DNA from: Hyphomicrobiales bacterium
Lineage (GTDB): Bacteria > Pseudomonadota > Alphaproteobacteria > Rickettsiales > JACKKO01
Direction: 5' to 3'
Assembly: GCA_024236395.1 (NCBI GenBank)
Contig: JACKKO010000006.1
Location: 1-44,537 of the forward strand
DNA length: 44,537 nt
In this document: in pieces, positions 30,617 to 39,585 of the stretch
How the letters are laid out: every line of letters begins with the position of its first letter
Numbering within the stretch: the stretch's first letter is position 1
The notes under the pieces: model-generated
The model's input: the letters and a program-made list of their open reading frames with translations, nothing else
The model's database searches: none
What the model was told of the DNA's origin: nothing
Position numbers and translations under genes: made by a program

Positions 30617-31600
30617 TCAGGCCTCCTCAGGACGTTTTTGTTTACGGGTGAGTTTCATACGGCTCAACGGGTGTCTCTCGGTCACGAGCTTTTGTAGCTG
30701 CTCGTTCATCACATGGGTGTAGATTTCGGTGGTGGAAATATCCGAATGCCCCAGCAATTCCTGCACTACGCGTAAATCCGCACCGCCGGAAAGCAGGTGC
30801 GTGGCAAACGAGTGACGTAGCACATGCGGGGAAAGTGTTGTGGCATCCAGCCCGGCGGTGATGGCCAGCTCCTTGAGTAGCTGCGCAAAGCGTTGCCGGG
30901 TGAGATGCCCCGAAGCTCCGCTGGAAGGGAACATCCACCGTGAATACGTGCCTTTCTTCCCCAGGAACACCGGCCGGATATCCAGATAGGCAAACAATGC
31001 TTCCCGTGCGGAATCATTCAGCGGCACCAGGCGCTCCTTATTGCCCTTGCCGCGAATCACCAGGAACGGGCGCAGGTCGCGGGCTTTTTTCGCAGGCTGG
31101 CCATTTTCCGTCTGGACGGTTTCCATCGGCAGACCAACCAGTTCGGAAACGCGCATCCCGGTGGCATAGAGGGTTTCTAAGAGAGCATGCATGCGCTTGC
31201 CTTCCGGGGTGGTGTTGTTGGTAGCGGTGCGTAGCAAGGTGGTGATTTGTTCCAGTGTCAGGCAGTGGGGCAGCACTTTGCGGCGACGCGGGGCCTCCAG
31301 CATGGCGGCCGGGTTATCTGCGCGGATTTGTTCCGTACAGAGAAAGCGGAAAAACTGCCGGAAGGCGGAAATCCGGCGGGCGATGGTGGTTTCACTCATA
31401 CCGCGTCGGGTGAGCCCGGAAAGGTAGCGCCGCAGCTGTGCCTCGGTGCAATTCAGCAGATCATATTTTGGCTGCAAGCTAGCGGTCAGATCGCCCAGGT
31501 CGCGTGCGTAGGCCTCCCGCGTGTGTGCCGATGCGCCCCGCTCGGCCTGCAGCATTTCCAGAAATGCGTCGATGTGGGGATCAGCGGCCGAGGCGGGCAT
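30617..31600 (-). CDS. xerD: Tyrosine recombinase XerD-like
   Basis: 327 residues from the ATG at 31600 (AGGA nearby). N-terminal SAM-like domain (FLEMLQAERGASAHTREAYA) and catalytic domain with R in TGMRVSELVGL, K in VIRGKGNKERLVPL, H-x-x-R in LSPHVLRHSFATHLL, H in LGHSDISTTEIYTHV and the Tyr in EIYTHV: all active residues present. Resolves chromosome dimers at dif. The position beside aroK is common for XerD in Alphaproteobacteria; XerC cannot be fully excluded. Confidence 0.88.
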   Translation of the reverse strand: MPASAADPHIDAFLEMLQAERGASAHTREAYARDLGDLTASLQPKYDLLNCTEAQLRRYLSGLTRRGMSETTIARRISAFRQFFRFLCTEQIRADNPAAMLEAPRRRKVLPHCLTLEQITTLLRTATNNTTPEGKRMHALLETLYATGMRVSELVGLPMETVQTENGQPAKKARDLRPFLVIRGKGNKERLVPLNDSAREALFAYLDIRPVFLGKKGTYSRWMFPSSGASGHLTRQRFAQLLKELAITAGLDATTLSPHVLRHSFATHLLSGGADLRVVQELLGHSDISTTEIYTHVMNEQLQKLVTERHPLSRMKLTRKQKRPEEA

Positions 31601-31736
31601 TTTCCTGCTCTGCCGGGGTTTCCAGCGGTATTTCACGCATAAAACGCTTACGCTCCGGCTGGACATCCACAAAGCTAAGGAAGCCAATGCCGATGGCAAT
31701 CAGGCCGATGAGTGCCAGTAGGATGATTTTTCCCAT
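31581..31736 (-). CDS. Small conserved membrane protein
   Basis: 51 residues: MGKIILLALIGLIAIGIGFL forms one membrane helix; then FVDVQPERKRFMREIPLETP. Overlaps the start of xerD by 20 bases. The ATG at 31736 is the natural start: the upstream extension of the frame lies in the aroK promoter. Similar tiny proteins lie next to xerD/aroK in other Alphaproteobacteria as I recall; function unknown. Confidence 0.65.
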   Translation of the reverse strand: MGKIILLALIGLIAIGIGFLSFVDVQPERKRFMREIPLETPAEQENARLGR

Positions 31737-31801
31737 GAATTCTGCTCCTGTTCGCATTCTCTCATTGTGAATTACGCCGGTTAGGATAATATGAAACCGC
31801 G

Positions 31802-32356
31802 ATGAGTAACAGGAAAAAAACAATTGTATTGGTCGGGTTGATGGGCGCGGGAAAATCTTCCGTCGGCTGGCGGCTGGCCAAACGGCTGGAAATGGATTTC
31901 CACGATATCGACCGTGTTATTGAGGAACGGGAAGGGCTTTCCATCAGCGAGATTTTTGAATATCGCGGGGAGGAATATTTTCGCAAGGTGGAAAAAGATA
32001 TTATCCGCGAGTTTCTGGAAGGAGAGCCGTGCGTGCTGGCACCCGGTGGTGGGGCATTCATGAATCAGACCACGCGTCGGCTGATAAAAAAGCGCGGGGT
32101 TTCCATCTGGCTGAACGCGCCGTTTGAGGTGCTGCTGGAACGTGTCTCGCGCAAGCGCACGCGGCCGCTGCTGGAAAAAGGGGATAAGGCCGAAATCCTG
32201 CGCCAGCTTTATGAGGAACGTAGCCCGGTCTATGCCAAGGCGGATATCGTGGTGGATAGTGATGATGGCCCGCATCACCGGGTAGTAAGCAAAATGCTGG
32301 ATGCACTGGGTAAACCCTATATCAGGCCAAAAACAAGGAAACAGCAGGATGGCTGA
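31802..32356 (+). CDS. aroK: Shikimate kinase
   Basis: 184 residues. P-loop VLVGLMGAGKSSVGWRLAKR, shikimate-binding DFHDIDRVIEEREGLSISEI and FRKVEKDIIREF, then APGGGAFMN and R in KRTRPLLE. Phosphorylates shikimate on the way to aromatic amino acids. Overlaps aroB by eight bases; both are divergent from the xerD operon across a 65-base gap. Confidence 0.95.
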   Translation: MSNRKKTIVLVGLMGAGKSSVGWRLAKRLEMDFHDIDRVIEEREGLSISEIFEYRGEEYFRKVEKDIIREFLEGEPCVLAPGGGAFMNQTTRRLIKKRGVSIWLNAPFEVLLERVSRKRTRPLLEKGDKAEILRQLYEERSPVYAKADIVVDSDDGPHHRVVSKMLDALGKPYIRPKTRKQQDG

Positions 32357-33470
32357 GTACCAAACCGTACCCGTGGCGCTGGGTGCGCGTAGTTATGAAA
32401 TCCGCATTGGCAATGGGTTATTGGCGGAGGCAGGGGCACAACTGGCCGATTTGCTGCCGATAAAGCGTGCCTTTATCCTTACCGATGCACATGTGGCGCA
32501 TTACCATCTGAATACACTGGAAAATAGCTTGGCGGATGTTGGGGTGACGCCTAACCCCATTGTGCTGCCTGCCGGGGAAGGGACTAAATCCTATGATCAA
32601 CTCCAGCACGTGCTGGAGACATTGCTGGGCTTTCAGCCGGAGCGTAAGGATGTGCTGATCGCGCTAGGGGGCGGGGTGATTGGTGATCTGACAGGCTTTG
32701 CCGCCAGTGTGCTGTTGCGTGGGGTGGGGTTTATCCAGATTCCGACAACGCTGCTGGCCATGGTGGATAGCTCCGTGGGTGGAAAAACCGGGATCAATTC
32801 ACCGCACGGAAAAAACCTCATCGGGAGTTTTTATCAGCCCGGTCGGGTGCTGGCGGATATGTCGGTGCTGGAAACATTACCCCCGCGAGAGCTGTTGGCT
32901 GGCTATGCCGAAGTGGCAAAATACGCGGTGCTGGGGGACCGGCACTGGTTCGAGGTATTGGAGAAGCAAGCCCCAGCGGCGCTGGCCGATGGTGCACAAC
33001 GTCCGGCATTCCTGCAGGCGATTGTGAAGAAAAGCTGTGAGGCCAAGGCGGCCATTGTGGCACAGGATGAACGTGAATCCGGTGTCCGGGCATTGCTCAA
33101 TCTGGGGCATACGTTTGGCCATGCGCTGGAAGCAGAAACCGGCTTCAGTAGCCAGCTGCTGCATGGCGAAGGGGTGGCGCTGGGGATGGTGCTCGCGCTG
33201 GCATTTTCCGCGCATCTGGGGCTATGCCCGGTGGCTGATATGGAGCGTCTGAAATCCCACCTGAAGGCGGTGGGGCTGCCGGTCACATTGGCAGACCGTG
33301 AAATCATCATTACGCCGGAGCGCATGATTCAGCATATGCGGCAGGATAAAAAAGTGAGTGCGGGCAGGATGGTGTTTATCCTAACACGTGGGATCGGGGA
33401 GGCATTCATTAGCAAGGATGTGGATGAGGCGGTATTGCAGGCATTCCTGGCATCCATGACAGGAGACTGA
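32349..33470 (+). CDS. aroB: 3-Dehydroquinate synthase
   Basis: 373 residues from the ATG at 32349 (MAEYQTVPVALGARSYEIRI; AGCAGG upstream). NAD-binding GGGVIGDLTGFAASVLLRGV, metal/active-site region LLAMVDSSVGGKTGINSPHG and KNLIGSFYQPGRVLAD, LLNLGHTFGHALEAETG with metal-binding His. Second enzyme of the shikimate pathway; pairs with aroK. Confidence 0.95.
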   Translation: MAEYQTVPVALGARSYEIRIGNGLLAEAGAQLADLLPIKRAFILTDAHVAHYHLNTLENSLADVGVTPNPIVLPAGEGTKSYDQLQHVLETLLGFQPERKDVLIALGGGVIGDLTGFAASVLLRGVGFIQIPTTLLAMVDSSVGGKTGINSPHGKNLIGSFYQPGRVLADMSVLETLPPRELLAGYAEVAKYAVLGDRHWFEVLEKQAPAALADGAQRPAFLQAIVKKSCEAKAAIVAQDERESGVRALLNLGHTFGHALEAETGFSSQLLHGEGVALGMVLALAFSAHLGLCPVADMERLKSHLKAVGLPVTLADREIIITPERMIQHMRQDKKVSAGRMVFILTRGIGEAFISKDVDEAVLQAFLASMTGD

Positions 33471-33472
33471 GC

Positions 33473-34759
33473 ATGGAAACCTATGCTATTACGATGCTGG
33501 TTTCGATTTTCTGTCTGGTACTGCTTTCCGGGTTTTTCTCCGGCTCGGAAACGGGGCTGACGGCGTCTTCGCGGGCGCGCATTTATAAGTTGCGCATGGA
33601 AGGAAACCGGCGGGCGGCCATGGTGCACCGGCTGCGTGAGGATAAAGACCGGCTGATCGGGGCGATCCTGCTGGGGAATAACGCGGTGAATATTGGGGCA
33701 TCTGCATTGGCGACCTCCTTTGCCATCCATTATTTCGGGGAGCAGGGCGTGATCTATGCCACTGTGGCGATGACGCTTCTGGTGCTGATTTTTGCCGAGG
33801 TGTTGCCCAAGACCTATGCCTTCCGTAATGCTGAAAAGGTCGCGCTTTCAGTAGCCCCGATGTTACAGGTGGTGGTAAAAATGCTGGCCCCGATTACGGG
33901 CACGGTGCAATGGATAGTAGAACAGGTATTACAACGCATTTCACCCAGCGGGTCGGGAGAGGCAATGATTTCCAGTGCGGAAGTGCTACGTGGCGCAATT
34001 GAGTTACATCACCGCGAAGGGGGCGTACGTAAACAGCACCGTGACATGCTGGGAAGCATTCTGGATTTGGGGGAAACGGAAGTGGGTGAAGTGATGGTAC
34101 ATCGCCGCCATATGGAAACCCTGAATTTAGAAGACCCGCCAGAGCGTTTACTCAAGAAGGTACTGGGGGGTAGCCATACGCGTTTCCCGGTATGGAAAGG
34201 CCGGCCGGAGAATATTGTGGGCGTGCTGCATGCCAAGAACCTGCTCCGTGCGGTGCAGCAGCATAAGGGCGTGTTGCGGACGCTGAATGTAGAAAAAATT
34301 CTGACACCAGCGTGGTTTATCCCGCATACCACGACGTTGCAGAACCAGCTGCAGGCGTTTCGCCGCCGTCGCCATCACTTTGCATTGGTGGTGGATGAGT
34401 ATGGATCGCTGATGGGGCTGGTGACGCTGGAAGATATTCTGGAGGAGATTGTAGGCCAGATCGAGGACGAGTATGATCTGGAAACATCGCACTTAAAGAA
34501 ACAGAAGGATGGCAGTTATGTGGTGGATGGCACCATGACCGTGCGTGACCTCAATCGTGCGCTGGACTGGAATCTGCCGGATGACCTGGCCACCACCGTT
34601 GCCGGGCTGGTAATCCATGAGGCGCAGCGTATCCCGGAAGAAGGTCAGGTATTCCGCTTTCACGGGGTACGGTTCACGATCATGCAGCGCCAGCGGCATC
34701 AGCTGGTGAAGCTGAAGCTGCAGCGTGAAGCTGTTCCCAATGAGGAATACGAGATATAA
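33473..34759 (+). CDS. CorC/HlyC-family membrane protein with CBS domains
   Basis: 428 residues. N-terminal DUF21 membrane domain (ITMLVSIFCLVLLSGFFSGS, ETGLTASSRARIYKLRMEGN, ATVAMTLLVLIFAEVLPKTY), paired CBS domains (VMVHRRHMETLNLEDPPERL; PVWKGRPENIVGVLHAKNLL; HFALVVDEYGSLMGLVTLED) and a C-terminal transporter-associated domain (YVVDGTMTVRDLNRALDWNL). Family members are magnesium/cobalt efflux-linked membrane proteins. Two bases after the aroB stop: third gene of that operon, a common alphaproteobacterial order. Confidence 0.9.
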   Translation: METYAITMLVSIFCLVLLSGFFSGSETGLTASSRARIYKLRMEGNRRAAMVHRLREDKDRLIGAILLGNNAVNIGASALATSFAIHYFGEQGVIYATVAMTLLVLIFAEVLPKTYAFRNAEKVALSVAPMLQVVVKMLAPITGTVQWIVEQVLQRISPSGSGEAMISSAEVLRGAIELHHREGGVRKQHRDMLGSILDLGETEVGEVMVHRRHMETLNLEDPPERLLKKVLGGSHTRFPVWKGRPENIVGVLHAKNLLRAVQQHKGVLRTLNVEKILTPAWFIPHTTTLQNQLQAFRRRRHHFALVVDEYGSLMGLVTLEDILEEIVGQIEDEYDLETSHLKKQKDGSYVVDGTMTVRDLNRALDWNLPDDLATTVAGLVIHEAQRIPEEGQVFRFHGVRFTIMQRQRHQLVKLKLQREAVPNEEYEI

Positions 34760-34913
34760 GCGCAAAATCGTGAGGGCGTGAAATCGTGAAATCGTAAATT
34801 TATAGTCATCGCGTCATTCCTGCGACCCGCTGCGCCAGCGCTAGCGCGGCGAGAAGCAGAAATCTAGCAGAAAGTTCGTGATTCCCGATTCTCGATACCC
34901 GTTTCTACTTATA
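34760..34913. repeat. Intergenic repeat mosaic 4
   Basis: GTGAAATCGTGAAATCGT strings (34761-34798), a GC palindrome around GCTGCGCCAGCGCTAGCGCGGCG (described by its arms CGCTAGCGC, near 34838-34848), and GTGATTCCCGATTCTCG strings (34877-34905). No gene. The same units occur at 15724 and 18275. Confidence 0.6.
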
Positions 34914-35363
34914 CTACCTTACTGAGGCAATGGCACCGGTTGCCAGGGCGTCGGCCCGTTCATTACCAGGATCACCATTATGGCCTTTGACCCAGTGCCA
35001 TTCCACGGTATGCCGCGCGAGCTGGCTATCCAGTTCCTGCCATAAATCTGCGTTCTTCACCGGCTTGCGGGCGGCGGTTTTCCATCCGTTCTTTTTCCAG
35101 TTGTGAATCCATTCCGTAATGCCCTGCCGGACATACTGGCTATCGGTATAGAGCAGGATTGTACAGGGGCGATTCAGGACTTCCAGCGCCTTGATAGCCG
35201 CCATCAGTTCCATACGGTTATTGGTGGTGTTGGATTCCCCGCCGGAAAGTTCTCTCTCTGTATCATTATATTTCAGCACGGCTCCCCAACCGCCCGGTCC
35301 GGGATTGCCGGAACAGGCACCGTCGGTATAAATTACCACAGGTTTAGATGAAGGGGATGGCAT
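34914..35363 (-). CDS. rnhA: Ribonuclease HI
   Basis: 149 residues from the ATG at 35363. VVIYTDGACSGNPGPGGWGA (first Asp), NNRMELMAAIKALEVL (Glu), LYTDSQYVRQGITEWIHNWK (second Asp), WHWVKGHNGDPGNERADALA (His, last Asp): all catalytic residues present. Removes RNA from RNA-DNA hybrids. Divergent from the patatin gene. Confidence 0.95.
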   Translation of the reverse strand: MPSPSSKPVVIYTDGACSGNPGPGGWGAVLKYNDTERELSGGESNTTNNRMELMAAIKALEVLNRPCTILLYTDSQYVRQGITEWIHNWKKNGWKTAARKPVKNADLWQELDSQLARHTVEWHWVKGHNGDPGNERADALATGAIASVR

Positions 35364-35438
35364 ATTCTTCCTCTGGCATTGTTTTTCTGAATGACCGTTA
35401 TATGATGCAGGGCGTATGGATGCAACCGATGTCGTGCC

Positions 35439-36470
35439 ATGAACAGTAAAACACCGAAAACAATGAACTTGGCGTTGCAGGGTGGTGGCGCACATGGTGC
35501 ATTTACCTGGGGCGTGCTGGATCGCCTGCTGGAGGAGGAATCACTCTCCATTGAGGGTATCAGCGGAACCAGTGCCGGAGCCATTAACGGGACATTGCTC
35601 GCCTATGGTATGGCCAGTGGCGGGCGGGCGCATGCGCGGACATTGCTCAGGGCATTCTGGCAGGAGGTTAGCCTGGCGGCGGTGTTTTCGCCGTTGCAGC
35701 CGACCATGCTCGATAAAATGTTCGGCAACCGGGATTTTGCTTTCTCTCCGGCGTTTTATGCGATGGAGGCGTTTACCCGGATGTTTTCTCCGGCGCAATT
35801 CAATGTCTTTGATTTCAACCCGTTGCGCGATGTACTGAAAAAATTCATCGACTTTGATGCGCTGCGTAAAAACGGAAACATTAAACTATTTGTGAATGCC
35901 ACCAATGTATTGAATGGCAAGCCAAAGGTATTCAGGGATGGTGAGGTAACGATTGACGTGCTGCTGGCGTCGGTCTGTCTGCCATTTATTTTTAAAACGG
36001 TGGAGGTCCATGGCACGCCGTATTGGGATGGCGGCTATGTGGGGAACCCATCATTGTTCCCGCTGATTTATCATTGTGAGTCACGGGATTGCTTGATTGT
36101 GCAGATTAACCCGATTCACATCCATGAGGCACCGAAGACCGCGCCGGATATTCTCGACCGGGTGAATGAGATCAGTTTCAATTCCTCACTGATGCATGAG
36201 ATTCGCTCAATCGCATTCGTACAGAAGCTGATTGAGCAAGGGGCACTGCAAAATACCGGCTATAAATATATGCTGATGCATATGATTGAGGCCGAAGAGA
36301 TCATGGAAGGGCTGGGCCGCGCCAGCAAGTTTAATGCGGACTGGGAGTTCCTGGAGCATCTCTCAGAAACCGGACGGCAAACCGCCGAAGACTGGCTAAA
36401 CCTCCACTATGATGCGATTGGCAAAGAATCGACGGTGGATATACGGAAAGTCTTCCTCAGCGAGGAATAA
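35439..36470 (+). CDS. Patatin-like phospholipase
   Basis: 343 residues. Oxyanion loop NLALQGGGAHGAFTWGVLDR, nucleophile in GISGTSAGAINGTLLAYGMA, Asp of the dyad in YWDGGYVGNPSLFPL. A DUF3734-like C-terminal part (VNEISFNSSLMHEIRSIAFV) completes a type common in Alphaproteobacteria. Acyl hydrolase acting on membrane lipids or storage material; substrate unknown. Confidence 0.88.
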   Translation: MNSKTPKTMNLALQGGGAHGAFTWGVLDRLLEEESLSIEGISGTSAGAINGTLLAYGMASGGRAHARTLLRAFWQEVSLAAVFSPLQPTMLDKMFGNRDFAFSPAFYAMEAFTRMFSPAQFNVFDFNPLRDVLKKFIDFDALRKNGNIKLFVNATNVLNGKPKVFRDGEVTIDVLLASVCLPFIFKTVEVHGTPYWDGGYVGNPSLFPLIYHCESRDCLIVQINPIHIHEAPKTAPDILDRVNEISFNSSLMHEIRSIAFVQKLIEQGALQNTGYKYMLMHMIEAEEIMEGLGRASKFNADWEFLEHLSETGRQTAEDWLNLHYDAIGKESTVDIRKVFLSEE

Positions 36471-36530
36471 AGCAGGAATTACCGGATACGCTAGTTATAT
36501 CAGCACTTGTAATGTATACATTAGGATTGC

Positions 36531-37220
36531 TTACCTGTTTTTATGGCGGCTTTCCATTTGTTTGGTCTCTAAAAAGTCTCTTGCAAAGGTAAGGTGATTA
36601 AAGTTTGTTCTGGTATCAAGCCCGTTTTCAGAGAACTCTCTATTTGTAAGCGTTGTACCATCTCCTTCTTTTTCTAGTATCGACTTGAGTGCATTTATAG
36701 CCGCGTTGTCAAGCGGGGAGAGGTTGCCATCCTTGTTCAGTGACGTTCTAAAACCTTCCATAAATAAGGACTCTCTGTCTGCTGCAGATAATGGTGCCTG
36801 GATGGTTGCAAGCCCTTCATTGCGCGAGTTGGAGTATGATACTGGCAGGCCAAATTTATCACTGAGCTTTATTGCGATGTCCATTGAAGAAAGATCACTT
36901 CCTGAAAGTAGTTCTATATGCACGCTCGTTAATTTACTCAGATCATTATAGTGATATTTTCCATCATTATTAATTATTTTGGTATAAGCTCTAGTATAAG
37001 CATCACCCATTAAGATATGATTTTCGGGTATACCAGCAGCTATAACAGACTGTTCCACCTCATCTTTTATGGTTTTTAGGTAGGAATCATACTCATTTCT
37101 GTTAGAAATTATACCCCCTTCTTTGGAGCGTTCTAAGTCCAGATAAATACTCTTACCAACAACAGTAATACCACCGTCTTTTACTTGATTCTCACTTTGA
37201 ACAAAATCATAATGTCCCAT
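36531..37220 (-). CDS. Orphan AT-rich protein of unknown function
   Basis: 229 residues, soluble, polar: MGHYDFVQSENQVKDGGITV, ERSKEGGIISNRNEYDSYLK, GIPENHILMGDAYTRAYTKI, IELLSGSDLSSMDIAIKLSD, ending MESRHKNR. No signal peptide, membrane helix or known motif. Base composition is far more AT-rich than its neighbours, with many AAT, ATA and TTA codons, so recent transfer is likely. The last ~60 bases of the gap at 36471-36530 show nothing. Possible effector or mobile-element cargo; no evidence for either. Confidence 0.6.
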   Translation of the reverse strand: MGHYDFVQSENQVKDGGITVVGKSIYLDLERSKEGGIISNRNEYDSYLKTIKDEVEQSVIAAGIPENHILMGDAYTRAYTKIINNDGKYHYNDLSKLTSVHIELLSGSDLSSMDIAIKLSDKFGLPVSYSNSRNEGLATIQAPLSAADRESLFMEGFRTSLNKDGNLSPLDNAAINALKSILEKEGDGTTLTNREFSENGLDTRTNFNHLTFARDFLETKQMESRHKNR

Positions 37221-37308
37221 AACTGCTAAACTCCATATTTCTTCATTATCAGCAGTATAAAAGAATTTTATTAATAAAGTGTTAAAGAGAAAGGTATTAA
37301 TAAGAGAA

Positions 37309-37332
37309 TACCAACAATTGTAATTTGTTGGT
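37309..37332. terminator. Inverted repeat between orphan gene and rpmE
   Basis: TACCAACAA-TTGTAA-TTGTTGGTA. Lies 48 bases past the rpmE stop, in the right place for an rpmE terminator on the minus strand, but no T-tract follows. The gap also contains the orphan's AT-rich upstream region. Confidence 0.4.
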
Positions 37333-37379
37333 ACTTAAAGTGGGCAAGGGTTAGTGTTTTGTGTGTTTATGCTGTTGTT

Positions 37380-37628
37380 TTAGCTGCTTTTCTTATCGCT
37401 TTTTTTGGCGCCCAGCCCGGCAAAGCGATTGTTAAACTTCGCCACTTTACCGGCTTGTTCGTTCACGAAGGAATTCCCCGCACCCGTCCAGGCCTGGTGG
37501 GTATTGATATCCACGTCCAGCGTCAGTACATCGCCCGGCTTTCCGTAGGTGGAACGGGTCGTGAAGGTTTTACCATTGGTCATTTTGACCGTAATCTCAT
37601 GATATTCTGGGTGAATGCCTTCTTTCAT
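37380..37628 (-). CDS. rpmE: 50S ribosomal protein L31
   Basis: 82 residues from the ATG at 37628 (CGGAG seven bases upstream). KEGIHPEYHEITVKMTNGKT, TRSTYGKPGDVLTLDVD, HQAWTGAGNSFVNEQAGKVA, KFNNRFAGL: the L31 form without the CxxC zinc site. Normal length. The 13-residue extension of the open frame upstream lacks support. Confidence 0.92.
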   Translation of the reverse strand: MKEGIHPEYHEITVKMTNGKTFTTRSTYGKPGDVLTLDVDINTHQAWTGAGNSFVNEQAGKVAKFNNRFAGLGAKKSDKKSS

Positions 37629-37712
37629 ACTGTGCTCCGCATCAATAGGTGAGGAGGCTGTATACACACTATTTTCTGCGAAATCAAGAGGAAATGGTCA
37701 AATGGGACGATG

Positions 37713-37748
37713 TCTGAGGCAGGGAAGCTGTGCTTCTCCTGCCTCAGA
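37713..37748. terminator. Strong hairpin after RTX gene
   Basis: TCTGAGGCAGG ... CCTGCCTCAGA with an inner GAAGC/GCTTC stem. Lies 26 bases past the RTX gene's stop on the minus strand. Very stable but without a T-tract; a terminator or mRNA 3'-end stabiliser. Confidence 0.5.
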
Positions 37749-37774
37749 AAATGATTGCTAATCAGTAGAATAAC

Positions 37775-38701
37775 TTAAATTATATCAATCTGGTCTGTAT
37801 CCAGATGCGTGACACCGGTCAATTCCAGCGAGAATGTGCCGGAATCATTCGTTATATAGGCATTACCGTTGGCATATTCGGTATGCTTGATAACATCACG
37901 AGCACTGGAGAATAGATTGCTGGAAAATTCCAGCATATCCAGGACCTGAACACGCATAAATGGGCCGCCATCACTATTGCTGACGAAATCCGTAATCACG
38001 TCATGGGAGGTGATATCGGTAAAGGTAAAGTAATCCTTATCCTGACCACCGGTGAGTGTGTCATCACCAATGCCGCCAATGAGTGTATCGGAACCGAGGC
38101 CTCCATCCAGGACATCGTTACCATTTCGTCCTTCCAGGCGGTCATTCCCGCTATTGCCGAGCAAGGTATCGCTTCCCCAGTCGCCTTTGATTATATCATT
38201 GCCACTACCACCATCGGCGTAATTGGTATCGGCGTTCTGGAATACCAGTCCGGCAAGATCAATCTGATCATGGCCATCGCCTCCGTAAGCTGTGTCATTG
38301 CCGTAATCTCCGGTGATTGTATCGTTGCCTGAGCCACCATCCAGCATGTCATTGCCCCGGCGACCGTCAAGAAGGTCATTGCCGCTATCTCCTTGCAGCG
38401 TGTCATTGCCCCAATCCCCAAGGACAATATCATTGCCGTTGCCGCCGCTGGCAAAATTATGCTCGGTTTCATTAAAAATGAACCCAGCGGTATCAATCTG
38501 GTCATTACCATCGCCGCCGTAAACCGTGTCATTGCCGCCAAGAGCAAGAATGGTATCGTTTCCGCCAAGGCCGAAGATAAGGTCATCGCCTGATGTGCCA
38601 AATATCAGGTCATTTCCCGACGTGCCATAGATGGTTTCTACAGTTGGGGAAAGTACTTTGGCGTCGCTAAAACTTTCTGAATGTTTTACTCGTGCTTTCA
38701 T
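37775..38701 (-). CDS. RTX calcium-binding repeat protein, second
   Basis: 308 residues: about 25 nine-residue repeats (GTSGNDLIFGTSGDDLIFGL, GGNDTVYGGDGNDQIDTAG, GGSGNDTITGDYGNDTAYGG) and a C-terminal end domain (KDYFTFTDITSHDVITDFVS; LEFSSNLFSSARDVIKHTEY). No catalytic domain and no N-terminal signal, as expected for type I secretion via the C-terminus. Not a close copy of the RTX protein at 20583 but the same design. ATG at 38701 with AAGGAG upstream. Confidence 0.85.
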   Translation of the reverse strand: MKARVKHSESFSDAKVLSPTVETIYGTSGNDLIFGTSGDDLIFGLGGNDTILALGGNDTVYGGDGNDQIDTAGFIFNETEHNFASGGNGNDIVLGDWGNDTLQGDSGNDLLDGRRGNDMLDGGSGNDTITGDYGNDTAYGGDGHDQIDLAGLVFQNADTNYADGGSGNDIIKGDWGSDTLLGNSGNDRLEGRNGNDVLDGGLGSDTLIGGIGDDTLTGGQDKDYFTFTDITSHDVITDFVSNSDGGPFMRVQVLDMLEFSSNLFSSARDVIKHTEYANGNAYITNDSGTFSLELTGVTHLDTDQIDII

Positions 38702-38793
38702 GGGGATACTCCTTGATAAGATTCATCTGTTGCCACGCAATAAGCAAAGTATACGGCATAAATATTAAATAAATGTTAAGTATCTATTTGGCA

Positions 38794-39576
38794 TTAGCGC
38801 CAGTTATGGTTTAGCGGGCCGTGGCCATGGCCCAGACCGGGAGCATGGCGAATCGCCCCATCGACATAGGCAATCGCCGCTTCCACAGCGGACTCCAGCG
38901 TGTTTTGCTGTGCGATCCCGGTGGCGATGGCTGCCGCCAGGGTGCAGCCGGTACCATGTGTATGCGGGGTTTCATAGCGTGTGGTCATGAAAAACTGTGT
39001 ATTATCTCTATGAACCAATGTGTTAGTGATCTTCTTGCCGGGCAGGTGCCCACCCTTGACCAATACCGCACCGGCTCCCATGGCGCAGAGCACGTTACCG
39101 GCCTCTTCAGCACTGTCGGGATCGGTGATTTTCAGACCGGTGAGCAACTCAGCTTCCGGGATATTAGGCGTAATCAAGGTGGCGCGTGGCAGCAGGCGTC
39201 GTTTAAGTGTCTCTACGGCCTTCGGCTGGAGCAGGGGAGCTCCACCCTTGGCGATCATCACCGGGTCCAGCACCAGGGGGATATCGGGGGCATGGGCCTG
39301 TAAAGCATCGGCCACGGCTTCAATGACCTCTGTGCTGTGCAACATCCCGGTTTTGATGCAATCCGCACCGATATCATCCATTACCGAGGTGATTTCCTGC
39401 GTGATAAAATCCGGGGGAATGGGGTAGACCGCCTGCACACCCTGCGTATTCTGCGCGGTGAGGGCAGTGATCGCCGTCATGGCATAGCCGCCCAGCACGG
39501 TGACGGTTTTGATGTCGGCCTGAATGCCCGCGCCACCGCCGGAATCCGAACCGGCGATAATCAGGATACGCTTCAT
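38794..39576 (-). CDS. thiD: Hydroxymethylpyrimidine/phosphomethylpyrimidine kinase
   Basis: 260 residues. ILIIAGSDSGGGAGIQADIK, TAITALTAQNTQGVQAVYPI, DCIKTGMLHSTEVIEAVADA, LVLDPVMIAKGGAPLL, LITPNIPEAELLTG and HGTGCTLAAAIATGIAQQNT: complete kinase motifs. Two phosphorylations in the pyrimidine branch of thiamine synthesis. Nine bases after glmM. Confidence 0.94.
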   Translation of the reverse strand: MKRILIIAGSDSGGGAGIQADIKTVTVLGGYAMTAITALTAQNTQGVQAVYPIPPDFITQEITSVMDDIGADCIKTGMLHSTEVIEAVADALQAHAPDIPLVLDPVMIAKGGAPLLQPKAVETLKRRLLPRATLITPNIPEAELLTGLKITDPDSAEEAGNVLCAMGAGAVLVKGGHLPGKKITNTLVHRDNTQFFMTTRYETPHTHGTGCTLAAAIATGIAQQNTLESAVEAAIAYVDGAIRHAPGLGHGHGPLNHNWR

Positions 39577-39585
39577 AAGTGGAGG

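Noticed and set aside
30617..31600. XerD-like recombinase as the integrase of the phage region
   Set aside because: It lies 15 kb from the phage cluster, in the usual chromosomal place beside aroK, and looks like a standard Xer protein.
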